Notes under the pieces: generated by a model | The model's input: only the letters and a program-made list of their open reading frames with translations | Databases searched by the model: none | What the model was told of the DNA's origin: nothing | Translations under genes and position numbers: made by a program | In this document: positions 28,133-38,243 of the stretch, in pieces | Layout of the letters: the number at the start of each line of letters is the position of its first letter | Numbering within the stretch: the stretch's first letter is position 1 | Source of the DNA: Rhizorhabdus phycosphaerae | GTDB taxonomy: Bacteria > Pseudomonadota > Alphaproteobacteria > Sphingomonadales > Sphingomonadaceae | Assembly: GCF_011044255.1 (NCBI RefSeq) | Contig: NZ_CP049107.1 | Span: 3,903,001-3,967,000 of the forward strand | Direction: 5' to 3' | DNA length: 64,000 nucleotides

Positions 28133-28153
28133 TATAGACGCAGTCGAAACGGG

Positions 28154-28190
28154 CCGGCCGGCCCCCTCGGGGGTCGGCCGGTTCGCTTTT
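28154..28190 (+). terminator. Terminator-like hairpin after tuf
   Basis: CCGGCCGGCCCCC pairs with GGGGGTCGGCCGG (28154-28166 with 28169-28181) around a very tight turn, and TTCGCTTTT follows. It may separate the str transcript from rpsJ partly or fully. rpsJ starts 57 nt later. Confidence 0.6.
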
Positions 28191-28247
28191 GTCATAGGTT
28201 AGAAGGCGGCACTTTCGCCGCACGGCTCTTTCGCATCGGTGCAGGAC

Positions 28248-28559
28248 ATGGAAACGCAGAATATCCGTATTCGCCTCAAGGCTTTCGATCATCGTGTGCT
28301 CGATCAGGCCACTGGCGACATCGCAGACACCGCCCGCCGTACCGGCGCGCTCATCCGTGGTCCGATCCCGTTGCCCACCCGCATCGAGAAGTTCACCGTG
28401 AACCGCGGTCCTCACATCGACAAGAAGTCGCGTGAGCAGTTCGAGGTGCGCACCTACAAGCGTCTCCTGGACATCGTCCAGCCGACCCCGCAGACCGTCG
28501 ACGCACTAATGAAGCTCGACCTCGCGGCAGGTGTTGATGTCGAGATCAAACTGGCCTAA
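28248..28559 (+). CDS. rpsJ: 30S ribosomal protein S10 (NusE)
   Basis: Small-subunit protein and transcription antitermination factor NusE, 103 aa. [18 protein letters not shown] is the alphaproteobacterial N-terminus. ATG 28248 was chosen by family length; GTG 28239 is in frame but would add three residues. The AGGA is only about 2 nt from the ATG, an unusual spacing. Confidence 0.97.
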   Translation: METQNIRIRLKAFDHRVLDQATGDIADTARRTGALIRGPIPLPTRIEKFTVNRGPHIDKKSREQFEVRTYKRLLDIVQPTPQTVDALMKLDLAAGVDVEIKLA

Positions 28560-28571
28560 AGGGCCTGCAGC

Positions 28572-28608
28572 GCGCGGGAGTCGAATCGCTCCCGCGCTTC
28601 TCGTTTTT
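28572..28608 (+). terminator. Terminator-like hairpin after rpsJ
   Basis: A perfect 9-bp stem GCGCGGGAG/CTCCCGCGC with an 8-nt loop is followed by TTCTCGTTTTT. It lies inside the S10 operon, between rpsJ and rplC, so it probably acts as a partial terminator or attenuator. Confidence 0.65.
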
Positions 28609-28679
28609 CTGGCCAGGCGGCCTGGATGACGAACTGACAGGGATACCGACCGCGATCCTTCTGGATCCGGTGCCCAGGT

Positions 28680-28770
28680 CCCCGCCATTCGCAGCAATGC
28701 GGAACTCTGGCCCTGGCGGGGGCTATGTCTGATTTGGGCTGGAGGCTCCGGTTGACGCCGGGGCTTTTTT
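28680..28770 (+). promoter_or_regulatory. Structured rplC leader with a second terminator-like hairpin
   Basis: CCCCGCCA (28680-28687) pairs with TGGCGGGG (28714-28721) and encloses a small inner hairpin (CGCA-GCAA-TGCG). Then AGGCTCCGG pairs with CCGGGGCTT around TTGACG (28743-28766), followed by a T-run. A structured element plus a terminator 50 nt before a ribosomal gene is what an r-protein attenuation leader looks like. No ligand or repressor is identified. Confidence 0.5.
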
Positions 28771-28821
28771 CGTGGGCACGCTCGCCGCTAACGCGAGCCT
28801 CTGTTGTGGAAGGAACGGATC

Positions 28822-29577
28822 ATGCGCACAGGCGTGATCGTTAAGAAGATGGGTATGACCCGCCTGTTCCAGGAAGACGGCCGGCACGTTCCGGTTACGG
28901 TTCTGGCACTGGAAAATGTTCAGGTTGTCGCTCGCCGCGAGATGGATCGTGACGGTTATGTCGCGGTGCAGCTCGGTGCCGGCTCTGCGAAGCCGAAGAA
29001 TCTCTCGAAGCCGGAGCGCGGTCATTTCGGCAAGGCCGAAGTGGAGCCGAAGGCGATCCTCGCCGAGTTCCGCGTGTCGGAAGACGGCCTGCTGGACGTC
29101 GGCGCCGAGATTTCGGCCGACCATTTCGTCCCCGGTCAGCTCGTCGACATCTCCGGCAAGACCCAGGGTAAGGGTTTCGCCGGCGGTATGAAGCGCTGGG
29201 GCTTCGGTGGTCTGCGCGCGACGCACGGCGTGTCGGTCTCGCACCGTTCGCTCGGCTCGACCGGTCAGCGCCAGGATCCCGGCAAGGTCTTCAAGAACAA
29301 GAAGATGGCCGGTCACATGGGTGACAAGCAGCGCACCCAGCAGAACCTCGAAATCGTGCAGACCGACGCTGAGCGCGGCCTGCTCTTCGTGAAGGGCTCG
29401 GTGCCCGGCTCGAAGGGTGGATGGCTCCTCGTGAAGGATGCGGTCAAGGTTCCGGCCCACAAGGACCTGCCTTATCCGGCCGGCCTGAAGGTCGCTGCCA
29501 ACAGCAACGGCGCGCCTGCCGAGACGCCTGCGGAAGACACCGCGGCTCCTGCGGCCACCGATGGCCAGGAGGGCTGA
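28822..29577 (+). CDS. rplC: 50S ribosomal protein L3
   Basis: Early-assembly large-subunit protein near the peptidyl-transferase centre, 251 aa. It has [19 protein letters not shown] and the long loop [10 protein letters not shown]...[18 protein letters not shown]. An Ala/Glu/Pro-rich C-terminal tail of ~30 residues extends it beyond the E. coli length, as in many alphaproteobacteria. ATG 28822 follows AAGGAACGG. Confidence 0.97.
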   Translation: MRTGVIVKKMGMTRLFQEDGRHVPVTVLALENVQVVARREMDRDGYVAVQLGAGSAKPKNLSKPERGHFGKAEVEPKAILAEFRVSEDGLLDVGAEISADHFVPGQLVDISGKTQGKGFAGGMKRWGFGGLRATHGVSVSHRSLGSTGQRQDPGKVFKNKKMAGHMGDKQRTQQNLEIVQTDAERGLLFVKGSVPGSKGGWLLVKDAVKVPAHKDLPYPAGLKVAANSNGAPAETPAEDTAAPAATDGQEG

Positions 29578-29580
29578 TAG

Positions 29581-30207
29581 ATGAAGATCAAGGTCCAGAC
29601 CCTCGACGCCGCGGCGTCGGGCGACATCGAGCTCAACGACGAGATCTTCGCCGTCGAGCCGCGTGCCGACATCCTGCATCGCGTCGTCACCTGGCAGCTC
29701 CACAACCGTCGTGCTCCGGCTCGTGCGGCCCGTGAGCGCAGCGACGTGGCCCGCACGGGCAAGAAGTTCGGTCGCCAGAAGGGCGGCGGTACGGCTCGTC
29801 ACGGCGATCGCCGCGCTCCGATCTTCATCGGCGGCGGCAAGGCGCATGGTCCCCGCGCTCGTGTGTTCGAGAGCAGCCTCAATAAGAAGGTTCGCGCGCT
29901 CGGCCTTAAGATGGCGCTGTCGAGCAAGGCCAAGGACGGCAAGCTCCTCGTGCTCGATACGCTCGAGCTCAAGGATGCGAAGACCAAGGCGCTGATCGAG
30001 AAGATCGGCAAGCTGGGCTTCGGTGCCACCGCGCTGGTGATCGACGGCGATGCGGTCGACAACGGCTTTCAGCTCGCCGCGTCGAACATCCGGTCGGTCA
30101 ACGTGCTGCCGGCGATGGGCGCGAACGTCTATGACATTCTGAAGCATGAGACGCTGGTGCTGACGCGCGCGGCTGTCGAGAAGCTGGAGGCGCGCTTCAA
30201 TGGCTAA
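29581..30207 (+). CDS. rplD: 50S ribosomal protein L4
   Basis: 208-aa large-subunit protein lining the exit tunnel (loop [20 protein letters not shown]). In enterobacteria L4 represses the S10 operon by attenuation. The start lies 3 nt after rplC and the end overlaps rplW by 8 nt. Confidence 0.97.
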   Translation: MKIKVQTLDAAASGDIELNDEIFAVEPRADILHRVVTWQLHNRRAPARAARERSDVARTGKKFGRQKGGGTARHGDRRAPIFIGGGKAHGPRARVFESSLNKKVRALGLKMALSSKAKDGKLLVLDTLELKDAKTKALIEKIGKLGFGATALVIDGDAVDNGFQLAASNIRSVNVLPAMGANVYDILKHETLVLTRAAVEKLEARFNG

Positions 30208-30511
30208 GAACGACACCGTGGTGGACAACCGCCACTATGACGTGGTGCGTAAGCCCCACATCACCGAAAAGACGACGCTGCTTTCCGAGCACAATGCCGT
30301 GGTTTTCCAGGTCGCCAATGACGCGACCAAGCCGGAGATCAAGGCTGCTGTCGAGGCGCTGTTCAACGTCAAGGTCACTGGCGTGAACACGATCGTCGCA
30401 AAGGGCAAGACGAAGCGCTGGAAGGGTGCTCCCTACAAGCGCTCCGACGTGAAGAAGGCGATCGTGACGCTGGCCGAAGGCCAGTCCATCGACGTGACGA
30501 CGGGAATCTGA
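30200..30511 (+). CDS. rplW: 50S ribosomal protein L23
   Basis: 103-aa tunnel-exit protein that docks trigger factor and SRP. It has [34 protein letters not shown] and [20 protein letters not shown]. Coupled to rplD by an 8-nt overlap. Confidence 0.97.
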   Translation: MAKNDTVVDNRHYDVVRKPHITEKTTLLSEHNAVVFQVANDATKPEIKAAVEALFNVKVTGVNTIVAKGKTKRWKGAPYKRSDVKKAIVTLAEGQSIDVTTGI

Positions 30512-30515
30512 CGCC

Positions 30516-31352
30516 ATGGCGCTGAAGCATTACAACCCGACGAGCCCGGCCCGCCGCGGCCTGATCCTCGTCGACAAGTCGTCGCTGCACAAGGGCAAGC
30601 CCGTTAAGGCGCTGACCGAAGGCAAGCGCAAGTCGGGTGGCCGCAACAACATGGGCCACGCCACGGCGCGCGGCATCGCGGGCGGTCACAAGCAGAAGTA
30701 TCGCATCGTCGATTTCAAGCGTCGGAAGTGGGACCAGCCCGCGACCGTCGAGCGTCTGGAATATGACCCCAACCGCTCGGCGTTCATCGCCCTCGTCAAG
30801 TATGAGGACGGCGAGCTCGCCTACATCCTCGCTCCGCAGCGTCTCGCGGCGGGTGACGTCATCGTCGCTGCCAAGAAGACCGACACCAAGCCGGGCAACG
30901 CGATGGAAATCGGCCAGGCTCCGGTCGGCACCATCGTCCACAATGTGGAGATGAAGCCGGGCAAGGGTGGTCAGATCGCCCGTGCGGCAGGCACCTATGT
31001 GCAGATCGTCGGTCGCGATAAGGGCATGGTGATGGTTCGCCTCAACTCGGGCGAGCAGCGCTACATCCGCTCGGATTGCATGTGCACCGTCGGTGCCGTG
31101 TCGAACCCGGACAACGCCAACCAGAACCTGGCGAAGGCTGGTCGGAACCGCTGGCTGGGCAAGCGCCCGCTGACCCGCGGCGTCGCGAAGAACCCGGTCG
31201 ACCACCCGCATGGTGGTGGTGAAGGCCGGACTTCGGGTGGTCGTCACCCGGTCACCCCGTGGGGTAAGCCCACCAAGGGTGCGCGGACCCGCCACAACAA
31301 GGCGACCGACAAGTTCATCATCCGTTCGCGCCACGCGAAGAAGAAGAGGTAA
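30516..31352 (+). CDS. rplB: 50S ribosomal protein L2
   Basis: 278-aa protein needed for subunit association and peptidyl transfer. The conserved C-terminal [19 protein letters not shown] carries the His essential in E. coli L2. It lies 4 nt after rplW. Confidence 0.98.
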   Translation: MALKHYNPTSPARRGLILVDKSSLHKGKPVKALTEGKRKSGGRNNMGHATARGIAGGHKQKYRIVDFKRRKWDQPATVERLEYDPNRSAFIALVKYEDGELAYILAPQRLAAGDVIVAAKKTDTKPGNAMEIGQAPVGTIVHNVEMKPGKGGQIARAAGTYVQIVGRDKGMVMVRLNSGEQRYIRSDCMCTVGAVSNPDNANQNLAKAGRNRWLGKRPLTRGVAKNPVDHPHGGGEGRTSGGRHPVTPWGKPTKGARTRHNKATDKFIIRSRHAKKKR

Positions 31353-31355
31353 TCC

Positions 31356-31628
31356 ATGGCCCGTTCCGTCTGGAAAGGTCCGTTCGTCGATCTTCACCTT
31401 CTCCGGAAGGCGGAGGCCGCTCAGGACGGTGGCGCGCGCGCTCCGATCAAGACCTGGTCGCGTCGCTCGACCATCTTGCCGCAGTTCGTTGGTCTGACGT
31501 TCAGCGTCTACAACGGCCGCAAGTTCGTGCCGGTCTCGGTCTCCGAGGAAATGGTTGGTCACAAGCTGGGTGAATTCGCGCCGACGCGCTACTTCCCCGG
31601 CCACGCTGACAAGAAGGGTAAGCGCTGA
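31356..31628 (+). CDS. rpsS: 30S ribosomal protein S19
   Basis: 90-aa head protein of the 30S subunit. [28 protein letters not shown] and [16 protein letters not shown] are family motifs. Its stop overlaps the rplV start (TGATG). Confidence 0.98.
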   Translation: MARSVWKGPFVDLHLLRKAEAAQDGGARAPIKTWSRRSTILPQFVGLTFSVYNGRKFVPVSVSEEMVGHKLGEFAPTRYFPGHADKKGKR

Positions 31629-32011
31629 TGTCGAAGCCCGCCGCTCCGCGTCGCGTCGGTGAGAAGGAGGCCCTTGCGGTCGCCACCACCGTTCGCGGCA
31701 GCCCGTACAAGCTCAATCTCGTCGCCGGTCTCATCCGCGGCAAGTCGGCTGGTGACGCGCTGAACATCCTGGCCTTCTCGAAGAAGGCCATGGCGGTCGA
31801 CGTCCGCAAGGTGCTCCAGAGCGCCATTGCGAACGCCGAGAACAACCACAACCTCGACGTCGACGCGCTCGTCGTGAAGGAAGCCTCGGTCGGCAAGTCG
31901 ATCGTCATGAAGCGCTTCGCCACGCGCGGTCGCGGCAAGTCGACCCGCATCATCAAGCCGTTCGCGCGCCTCCGGGTCGTCGTGCGCGAGCAGCAGGAAG
32001 AGGCTGAATAA
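31628..32011 (+). CDS. rplV: 50S ribosomal protein L22
   Basis: 127-aa tunnel-wall protein. [10 protein letters not shown]-type core ([17 protein letters not shown]), a long beta-hairpin near [17 protein letters not shown], and an acidic C-terminal tip EQQEEAE. Translationally coupled to rpsS. Confidence 0.97.
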   Translation: MSKPAAPRRVGEKEALAVATTVRGSPYKLNLVAGLIRGKSAGDALNILAFSKKAMAVDVRKVLQSAIANAENNHNLDVDALVVKEASVGKSIVMKRFATRGRGKSTRIIKPFARLRVVVREQQEEAE

Positions 32012-32012
32012 T

Positions 32013-32708
32013 ATGGGTCAGAAGTCGAACCCGATCGGCATGCGGTTGCAGATCAACCGCACCTGGGACAGCCGTTGGTATGCCGACGGCCAGGACTATG
32101 GTCGGCTGCTGCTCGAGGATCTGAAGATCCGGAAGTACATCCTGAAGACCATCCCGCAGGCGGCGATCTCCAAGGTCGTCATCGAGCGCCCTGCCAAGCT
32201 GTGCCGGATTTCCGTTTATGCCGCCCGTCCGGGCGTCATCATCGGCAAGAAGGGCGCGGACATCGAGAAGCTCCGCCGCGCGCTCGGCAAGATGACCTCG
32301 TCGGACGTCTCGCTGAACATCGTCGAGATCCGCAAGCCGGAGATCGACTCCAAGCTCGTCGCACAGGGCGTCGCCGATCAGCTCGAGCGTCGTATCGCCT
32401 TCCGTCGTGCGATGAAGCGTGCGGTTCAGTCGGCTCTGCGTCTTGGCGCCGAGGGCATCCGCATCACCTGCGCCGGCCGTCTGGGCGGCGCTGAGATCGC
32501 GCGCACCGAATGGTATCGCGAGGGCCGGGTGCCGCTGCACACGCTCCGCGCGAATGTCGATTATGCCGAAGCCGAAGCTCACACTGCCTATGGCGTGTGC
32601 GGTATCAAGGTCTGGATCTTCAAGGGTGAGATCCTCGGCCATGATCCGATGGCCCAGGACCGGCTTATGATGGAAGCTCAGACGTCGGGGGTCCGGCCGG
32701 CGCGATAA
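32013..32708 (+). CDS. rpsC: 30S ribosomal protein S3
   Basis: 231-aa mRNA-entry protein with a KH domain ([17 protein letters not shown]) and the C-terminal S3 domain ([20 protein letters not shown]). The start lies 1 nt after rplV. Confidence 0.98.
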   Translation: MGQKSNPIGMRLQINRTWDSRWYADGQDYGRLLLEDLKIRKYILKTIPQAAISKVVIERPAKLCRISVYAARPGVIIGKKGADIEKLRRALGKMTSSDVSLNIVEIRKPEIDSKLVAQGVADQLERRIAFRRAMKRAVQSALRLGAEGIRITCAGRLGGAEIARTEWYREGRVPLHTLRANVDYAEAEAHTAYGVCGIKVWIFKGEILGHDPMAQDRLMMEAQTSGVRPAR

Positions 32709-32769
32709 GGGTTTCCCTTATCAGCGTCGCCTGATCGACCGGACAATCGGTGTCAGAAGGCGATAGAAA

Positions 32770-33201
32770 ATGCTGCAACCAAAGCGCACCAAATTCCGCA
32801 AGGCCCACAAGGGCCGCATCCATGGCAACGCTCCGGGTGGCGCGTCGCTGAACTTCGGCGCGTTCGGCCTCAAGGCCCTCGAGCCGGACCGGATCACCGC
32901 GCGCCAGATCGAAGCGGCTCGCCGCGCGATCACGCGTCACATCAAGCGCCAGGGGCGCTTGTGGATCCGCATCTTCCCGGACGTTCCGGTGTCGTCGAAG
33001 CCGGCCGAAGTCCGCATGGGCTCCGGTAAGGGTTCGCCCGAATTCTGGGCGGCCCGCGTCAAGCCCGGTCGCATCCTGTTCGAACTCGACGGCGTTCCCG
33101 GCCCGCTGGCCCGCGTCGCTTTCGAGCGCGCAATGGAAAAGCTGCCGATCAAGACCAAGGTTGTCGCTCGCTTCGGCGAGTCGATCTACGAGGACAAGTA
33201 A
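32770..33201 (+). CDS. rplP: 50S ribosomal protein L16
   Basis: 143-aa A-site protein of the 50S subunit. [19 protein letters not shown] at the start, [21 protein letters not shown] in the middle, and [20 protein letters not shown] with the site usually hydroxylated in E. coli. A 61-bp gap separates it from rpsC. Confidence 0.98.
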   Translation: MLQPKRTKFRKAHKGRIHGNAPGGASLNFGAFGLKALEPDRITARQIEAARRAITRHIKRQGRLWIRIFPDVPVSSKPAEVRMGSGKGSPEFWAARVKPGRILFELDGVPGPLARVAFERAMEKLPIKTKVVARFGESIYEDK

Positions 33202-33202
33202 G

Positions 33203-33406
33203 ATGGCGAAGATTGCCGATCTCACTGCCAAGACCGACGATCAGCTCGCACAGCAGCTGACCGAACTGAAGCGCGAGCAGTTCAACCTGCGCTTCCAGGC
33301 GGCGACCAACCAGCTCGAAAAGCCGAGCCGGGTGAAGGAAGTCCGTCGGTCTATTGCGCAGATCAAGACCCTGCAGACGCAGCGCGCCGCTGCGGCTGCC
33401 AAGTAA
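33203..33406 (+). CDS. rpmC: 50S ribosomal protein L29
   Basis: 67-aa tunnel-exit protein. [20 protein letters not shown] and the C-terminal [15 protein letters not shown] are typical. ATG 33203 follows the rplP stop by 1 nt. The frame is open upstream from 33161 inside rplP, but that is not part of the gene. Confidence 0.96.
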   Translation: MAKIADLTAKTDDQLAQQLTELKREQFNLRFQAATNQLEKPSRVKEVRRSIAQIKTLQTQRAAAAAK

Positions 33407-33419
33407 GGAGCGACCAGCC

Positions 33420-33680
33420 ATGCCGAAGCGCGTGCTGACCGGAACGGTGGTCTCCGACAAGACCGACAAGACCGTGGTTGTTAAAGTCGAACGTCGCGTG
33501 AAGCACGCGCTGTACGGCAAGATCATCAAGCGGTCTAAGAAGTATCATGCCCACGACGAGACGAATGAGTATCGCGAGGGTGAGACGGTGCGTATCGAAG
33601 AGACCGCACCGATTTCGAAGCTCAAGACGTGGAAGGTGATCGAGCGGGTTGATACCCACGCGACGCCGAACCACGCCTGA
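33420..33680 (+). CDS. rpsQ: 30S ribosomal protein S17
   Basis: 86-aa primary 16S rRNA-binding protein, OB fold. [20 protein letters not shown] and the [19 protein letters not shown] strand are conserved. AAGGAG lies about 9 nt before the ATG. Confidence 0.97.
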   Translation: MPKRVLTGTVVSDKTDKTVVVKVERRVKHALYGKIIKRSKKYHAHDETNEYREGETVRIEETAPISKLKTWKVIERVDTHATPNHA

Positions 33681-33700
33681 TTAGTGGAAGGGTCTGAACA

Positions 33701-34072
33701 ATGATCCAGATGCAGACGAACCTCGACGTCGCTGACAACAGCGGTGCCAAGAGGGTGCAGTGCATCAAGGTGCTGGGCGGTTCCAAGCGCCGTTTCGCGA
33801 CCGTTGGCGACGTCATCGTCGTCTCGATCAAGGAAGCGGCTCCGCGCGGCAAGGTGAAGAAGGGTGACGTGCATCGTGCGGTCATCGTGCGCACTGCGAA
33901 GGACATTCATCGTCCGGACGGTTCGACGATCCGTTTCGACGGCAACGCCGCCGTTCTGATCAACAAGAACAGCGGCGAGCCGATCGGCACCCGTATCTTC
34001 GGTCCGGTGGTTCGCGAGCTCCGTGCCAAGAACCACATGAAGATCATCTCGCTCGCGCCTGAGGTGCTGTGA
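33701..34072 (+). CDS. rplN: 50S ribosomal protein L14
   Basis: 123-aa protein at the subunit interface. [18 protein letters not shown] and [13 protein letters not shown] are highly conserved. The stop overlaps the rplX start codon. Confidence 0.98.
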
Positions 34073-34389
34073 TGTCCGCGCTGAAGATCAAGAAGGGTGA
34101 CCGCGTCGTGGTCCTGTCCGGCAAGGACAAGGGCAAGACCGGTGAAGTCACCAAGACCTTCCCGAAGGACGGCAAGGTCATCGTGTCGGGCGTCAACGTC
34201 TCGACCCGTCACCGCAAGCCGAGCCAGGTCAACCCGCAGGGTGGCCTGGAGCGCGTCGAGGCTCCGATGCACGTTTCCAAGGTCGCGATCGCGACTGCGG
34301 ACGGCAAGCCGACCCGCGTTCGCTTCGAGGTAAAGGACGGCAAGAAGGTCCGCGTCGCGGTCAAGACCGGGGAGACCATCAATGGCTGA
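34072..34389 (+). CDS. rplX: 50S ribosomal protein L24
   Basis: 105-aa assembly initiator with a KOW motif ([20 protein letters not shown]). ATG 34072 shares its A with the rplN TGA. The end overlaps rplE by 8 nt. Confidence 0.97.
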   Translation: MSALKIKKGDRVVVLSGKDKGKTGEVTKTFPKDGKVIVSGVNVSTRHRKPSQVNPQGGLERVEAPMHVSKVAIATADGKPTRVRFEVKDGKKVRVAVKTGETING

Positions 34390-34963
34390 TAGCTACGTCC
34401 CACGCTTTCGGAAGCTGTACGACGAGAAGATCGTCCAGGCGATGACCGAGAAGTTCGGATACACCAATCCGATGCAGGTCCCGAAGATCACCAAGATCGT
34501 CCTTAACATGGGCGTCGGTGAAGCAACTCAGGACAAGAAGAAGGTCGAGCAGGCTGCGGCCGAGATGACCCTGATCGCCGGCCAGAAGGCCGTGATCACC
34601 CGGGCGAAGAAGTCGATCGCGCAGTTCAAGCTGCGCGAAGGCATGCCGATCGGCGCGAAGGTCACCCTTCGCCGTGAGCGCATGTACGAGTTCCTCGATC
34701 GCTTCGTCACTGTCGCGCTGCCGCGCGTCCGCGACTTTCGTGGCCTCAACCCGAAGTCGTTCGATGGCCGTGGCAACTATGCCACCGGCATCAAGGAACA
34801 GCTGATCTTTCCGGAGATCAGCTATGACCGGGTCGACAAGATCCGCGGCATGGACGTGATCGTCGCGACGACGGCGAACACCGACGAGGAAGCACGCGAG
34901 CTGCTGCGCCTTTTCGGTTTCCCCTTCCCGGCGGAAAATCAGGATCAGAAGCAGGCCGCCTGA
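34382..34963 (+). CDS. rplE: 50S ribosomal protein L5
   Basis: 193-aa 5S rRNA-binding protein. [20 protein letters not shown], and [19 protein letters not shown] with [18 protein letters not shown]. The length is slightly above E. coli because of a C-terminal tail. Confidence 0.98.
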   Translation: MADSYVPRFRKLYDEKIVQAMTEKFGYTNPMQVPKITKIVLNMGVGEATQDKKKVEQAAAEMTLIAGQKAVITRAKKSIAQFKLREGMPIGAKVTLRRERMYEFLDRFVTVALPRVRDFRGLNPKSFDGRGNYATGIKEQLIFPEISYDRVDKIRGMDVIVATTANTDEEARELLRLFGFPFPAENQDQKQAA

Positions 34964-34994
34964 GCGGCCTGCTGGATAAGGAAGAACTTAAGTC

Positions 34995-35300
34995 ATGGCG
35001 AAACTGAGTTCGATCAACAAGAACGAGCGTCGCAAGAAGCTGGTGAAGGCTTATGCCGGCAAATATGCGCGTTTGAAGGCGATCGCGAACGATGACAGCA
35101 AGGAAGAGACGGAGCGCCTGATCGCGCGTCTGAAGCTTGCCGAGATCCCGCGCAACGCGAACCCCACCCGCGTGCGCAACCGCTGCGAAGTGACGGGTCG
35201 TCCCCGCGCTTATTATCGCAAGTTCCGGCTTTGCCGCGTGCAGCTCCGGGAGCTGGCCAACAAGGGCCTGATCCCCGGCGTCACCAAGTCGAGCTGGTAA
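34995..35300 (+). CDS. rpsN: 30S ribosomal protein S14
   Basis: 101-aa long, zinc-free form of S14 (no CxxC pairs in the core). [20 protein letters not shown] is the conserved segment. AAGGAAG lies about 8 nt before ATG 34995. Confidence 0.97.
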   Translation: MAKLSSINKNERRKKLVKAYAGKYARLKAIANDDSKEETERLIARLKLAEIPRNANPTRVRNRCEVTGRPRAYYRKFRLCRVQLRELANKGLIPGVTKSSW

Positions 35301-35312
35301 GGAACCGACAAG

Positions 35313-35708
35313 ATGGCTCTGACCGATCCCCTGGGTGATCTGCTCACCCGCATCCGCAATGGGCAGCGCGCCCGCAAGGACAGCGTGGTTTCTCCCGCGT
35401 CCAAGCTGCGTGCCCGTGTTCTCGACGTTCTTCAGCGCGAAGGCTACATCCGTGGCTATAGCGAGGAAGAGGTTGCCGGCCACAACGGCCTGCGCATCGA
35501 GCTGAAATATTTCGAAGGACAGCCGGCGATCCAGCACGTCGCCCGCGTCTCCAAGCCTGGCCGCCGCGTCTATTCCGGTTCGAAGGAACTGCCGCGCGTC
35601 CGTAACGGCCTGGGCATCACCATCGTCTCGACGCCCAAGGGTGTTCTGTCCGACGCGGAAGCGCGCGAGCAGAATGTCGGCGGCGAGGTTCTCGCGGAGG
35701 TCTTCTGA
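35313..35708 (+). CDS. rpsH: 30S ribosomal protein S8
   Basis: 131-aa central-domain 16S rRNA-binding protein; in E. coli S8 represses the spc operon. [17 protein letters not shown] and the C-terminal [19 protein letters not shown] are canonical. The stop overlaps the rplF start. Confidence 0.98.
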   Translation: MALTDPLGDLLTRIRNGQRARKDSVVSPASKLRARVLDVLQREGYIRGYSEEEVAGHNGLRIELKYFEGQPAIQHVARVSKPGRRVYSGSKELPRVRNGLGITIVSTPKGVLSDAEAREQNVGGEVLAEVF

Positions 35709-36241
35709 TGAGCCGCATCGGTAAAAGGCCGGTCTCCGTGCCGGCAGGCGTTACGGCCTCGCTCGAGGGCAAGACGCTTTCGGTCAAGGGCCCCAAGGGC
35801 ACGCTGACCATGTCGCTCGCCGACGAGGTCACCTACGCCGTCGAGGAAGGGCATATCTCGGTCCAGCCCGTCAACGACTCGAAGCGCTCGCGCTCCTTCT
35901 GGGGCATGCAGCGGACGATGGTGCAGAACCTGATCGTCGGTGTGACCGAAGGCTACACCAAGACGCTGCAGATCACGGGCGTCGGCTATCGTGCCAACGT
36001 CCAGGGTCAGAACCTGAAGCTGCAGCTCGGCTACAGCCACGACGTCGATTTCGCGATCCCGGAAGGCATCACGATCGCGACGCCGGATCAGACGACTGTC
36101 CATATCTCGGGCATCGACAAGCAGAAGGTCGGTCAGGTCGCCGCTGAAATCCGCCGCTGGCGTAAGCCGGAGCCCTATAAGGGCAAGGGCATCAAGTACG
36201 CCGGCGAGTATATCTTCCGCAAGGAAGGGAAGAAGAAGTAA
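35708..36241 (+). CDS. rplF: 50S ribosomal protein L6
   Basis: 177-aa protein at the factor-binding site. [17 protein letters not shown] and the C-terminal [19 protein letters not shown] are family hallmarks. Coupled to rpsH (TGATG) and rplR (TAATG). Confidence 0.98.
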   Translation: MSRIGKRPVSVPAGVTASLEGKTLSVKGPKGTLTMSLADEVTYAVEEGHISVQPVNDSKRSRSFWGMQRTMVQNLIVGVTEGYTKTLQITGVGYRANVQGQNLKLQLGYSHDVDFAIPEGITIATPDQTTVHISGIDKQKVGQVAAEIRRWRKPEPYKGKGIKYAGEYIFRKEGKKK

Positions 36242-36597
36242 TGAGCAAGGGTCTCTCTCTCTTCGAGCGCCGTCGTCGGCGCGTCCGTACCGCGCTTCGT
36301 GCGCGTGGCGGCATGCGTCCGCGTCTGTCGGTGCATCGTTCGGGCCGGCACATCTATGCCCAGGTCATCGACGACGAGGCCGGCCGTACGCTGGCGGCCG
36401 CTTCGAGCCTCGACAAGGATCTGAAGGACAAGACCGGCGCGACTACCGACGCAGCAGCGTCGGTCGGCAAGGCGGTTGCCGAGCGTGCCAAGGCGGCGGG
36501 CATCACCAAGGTGGTGTTCGATCGCGGAGGCTTCATCTTCCATGGTCGCGTCAAGGCGCTGGCCGATGCGGCCCGCGAAGGCGGATTGGAGTTCTAA
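36241..36597 (+). CDS. rplR: 50S ribosomal protein L18
   Basis: 118-aa 5S rRNA-binding protein. [38 protein letters not shown] and the terminal [20 protein letters not shown] are present. ATG overlaps the rplF stop. Confidence 0.97.
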   Translation: MSKGLSLFERRRRRVRTALRARGGMRPRLSVHRSGRHIYAQVIDDEAGRTLAAASSLDKDLKDKTGATTDAAASVGKAVAERAKAAGITKVVFDRGGFIFHGRVKALADAAREGGLEF

Positions 36598-37299
36598 ATG
36601 GCTGACGAAACCGAAATCCAGGCTGTCGCCCCCGAGGCGGAAGCAGCCCAGGGCGAGCGTCGCGGCCGTGGTGGCCGTGGCCGCGGCGGAAATGACCGTG
36701 GTGGTGGCCGTGGCCGTGATGGCCGTGGCCGTCGCGACGACCGCAAGGGCTCCGAGGAGCAGGGCGAGGAGCTGATCGAGAAGCTCGTCCACATCAACCG
36801 CGTTTCGAAGACGGTGAAGGGCGGTAAGCGCTTCGGCTTCGCGGCGCTGGTCGTGGTCGGTGATGGCAAGGGCCGTGCAGGCTTTGGTCATGGCAAGGCG
36901 CGCGAAGTGCCGGAAGCCATCTCGAAGGCGACTGCCGCTGCCAAGAAGGCGATGGTCCGCGTTCCGCTCCGCGAAGGTCGTACCCTCCATCATGACGGCA
37001 AGGGCCACTTTGGCGCCGGCCGCGTGACGGTCCGCACGGCGCCTCCGGGTACCGGCATCATCGCCGGCGGTCCGATGCGCGCGATCTTCGAGAGCCTCGG
37101 CGTCGCCGACGTGGTGACCAAGTCGGTCGGCACCTCGAACCCCTACAACATGATCCGGGCGACCTTCGAAGCGCTCAAGGATCAGACGTCGCCGAAGTCG
37201 GTTTCGCAGCGTCGTGGCAAGAAGATCGCGGACCTCCTGGGTCGCAGCGGTATTTCGGCCCCGGTCGCGGAAGCCGATGCGGCCGCGATCACGGAGTAA
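36598..37299 (+). CDS. rpsE: 30S ribosomal protein S5 with Arg/Gly-rich N-terminal extension
   Basis: 233 aa against ~167 in E. coli. Residues ~1-60 are an added low-complexity segment: acidic at first, then [12 protein letters not shown] repeats. The canonical S5 core starts near [20 protein letters not shown], with the double-stranded RNA-binding region and [15 protein letters not shown]. The extension is encoded by near-tandem GGCCGTG units (about 36660-36745). It is in frame and follows rplR directly, so it is not a sequencing slip. Confidence 0.97.
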   Translation: MADETEIQAVAPEAEAAQGERRGRGGRGRGGNDRGGGRGRDGRGRRDDRKGSEEQGEELIEKLVHINRVSKTVKGGKRFGFAALVVVGDGKGRAGFGHGKAREVPEAISKATAAAKKAMVRVPLREGRTLHHDGKGHFGAGRVTVRTAPPGTGIIAGGPMRAIFESLGVADVVTKSVGTSNPYNMIRATFEALKDQTSPKSVSQRRGKKIADLLGRSGISAPVAEADAAAITE

Positions 37300-37305
37300 T
37301 CGATC

Positions 37306-37488
37306 ATGGCTGGCAAGACCCTCAAGGTTACGCAGATCGGTTCGCCGATCCGCCGCACGGCCGACCAGCGTGCCACGCTGATCGGTCTGGGCCTGAACAA
37401 AATGCACCGGTCGCGTGAGCTTCAGGATACTCCGGAAGTTCGCGGCATGATCCGCAAGGTGCAGCATATGGTGAAGGTCGAGGACTGA
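37306..37488 (+). CDS. rpmD: 50S ribosomal protein L30
   Basis: 60-aa protein. [20 protein letters not shown] and [20 protein letters not shown] fit L30. It lies 6 nt after rpsE. A terminator-like hairpin follows in the gap before rplO. Confidence 0.96.
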   Translation: MAGKTLKVTQIGSPIRRTADQRATLIGLGLNKMHRSRELQDTPEVRGMIRKVQHMVKVED

Positions 37489-37534
37489 GTCCGACATCTT
37501 CGATGACCGGCTTTCGGGCTGGTCAAACGGGTTG

Positions 37535-37564
37535 AAGGGGGCTAAGGCCCCCTTCCTCTATTTT
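37535..37564 (+). terminator. Hairpin with weak U-run between rpmD and rplO
   Basis: AAGGGGGC (37535-37542) pairs with GCCCCCTT (37547-37554) around TAAG; CCTCTATTTT follows. It lies inside the spc operon, so it is probably a partial terminator or processing site. Confidence 0.5.
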
Positions 37565-37596
37565 CAGCGCGAACATAGCGAAAGCGAGTGCATATC

Positions 37597-38121
37597 ATGA
37601 AGCTCAACGAACTCCGCGACAATCCTGGCGCCCGCAAGGGTCGCGTCCGCGTCGGCCGTGGTATCGGCTCGGGCGTCGGCAAGACCGGCGGCCGCGGCCA
37701 GAAGGGCCAGAAGAGCCGCTCGGGCGTGTCGATCCATGGTTTCGAAGGCGGTCAGATGCCGCTTCACATGCGTCTGCCGAAGCGTGGCTTCAACAACATC
37801 TTCGCCAAGGATTATGCCGAGGTGAACATCGGCGCGATCCAGAAGCTGATCGACGCCAAGCAGCTCGATGCGGGCAGCCTGATCGACCATGCCGCGCTGA
37901 AGGCAGCCGGCGTCGCTCGTGGCGGCAAGGATGGCGTTCGCATCCTCGGCAAGGGCGAGCTCTCGGCCAAGCTGTCGCTCAAGGTCGCTGGCGTTTCTGC
38001 CGGTGCCAAGGCGGCGATCGAGAAGGCCGGCGGTTCGGTCGAGGTGATCGAGGTCGTCCCGGCTGCCGAGAAGGCTGCCGCGAAGAAGGGCACCACGCGG
38101 GCCGCCAAGAAGAAGGCCTGA
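37597..38121 (+). CDS. rplO: 50S ribosomal protein L15
   Basis: 174-aa late-assembly protein. [20 protein letters not shown] and the Gly-rich [20 protein letters not shown] are typical. The C-terminus has an added Lys/Ala tail. ATG 37597 was chosen; GTG 37588 would add three residues. Confidence 0.97.
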   Translation: MKLNELRDNPGARKGRVRVGRGIGSGVGKTGGRGQKGQKSRSGVSIHGFEGGQMPLHMRLPKRGFNNIFAKDYAEVNIGAIQKLIDAKQLDAGSLIDHAALKAAGVARGGKDGVRILGKGELSAKLSLKVAGVSAGAKAAIEKAGGSVEVIEVVPAAEKAAAKKGTTRAAKKKA

Positions 38122-38243
38122 TCGCGGCTCAGCCCGTCGTCCTGACGCTTTCGGGCTGACAAGTCCGAGGCACACATTATATGAGACGGCGGCGGGACCA
38201 ATTCGGTCTGCCGCCGTTTCCATTTCCGGGGTCCGTAAAGCAC

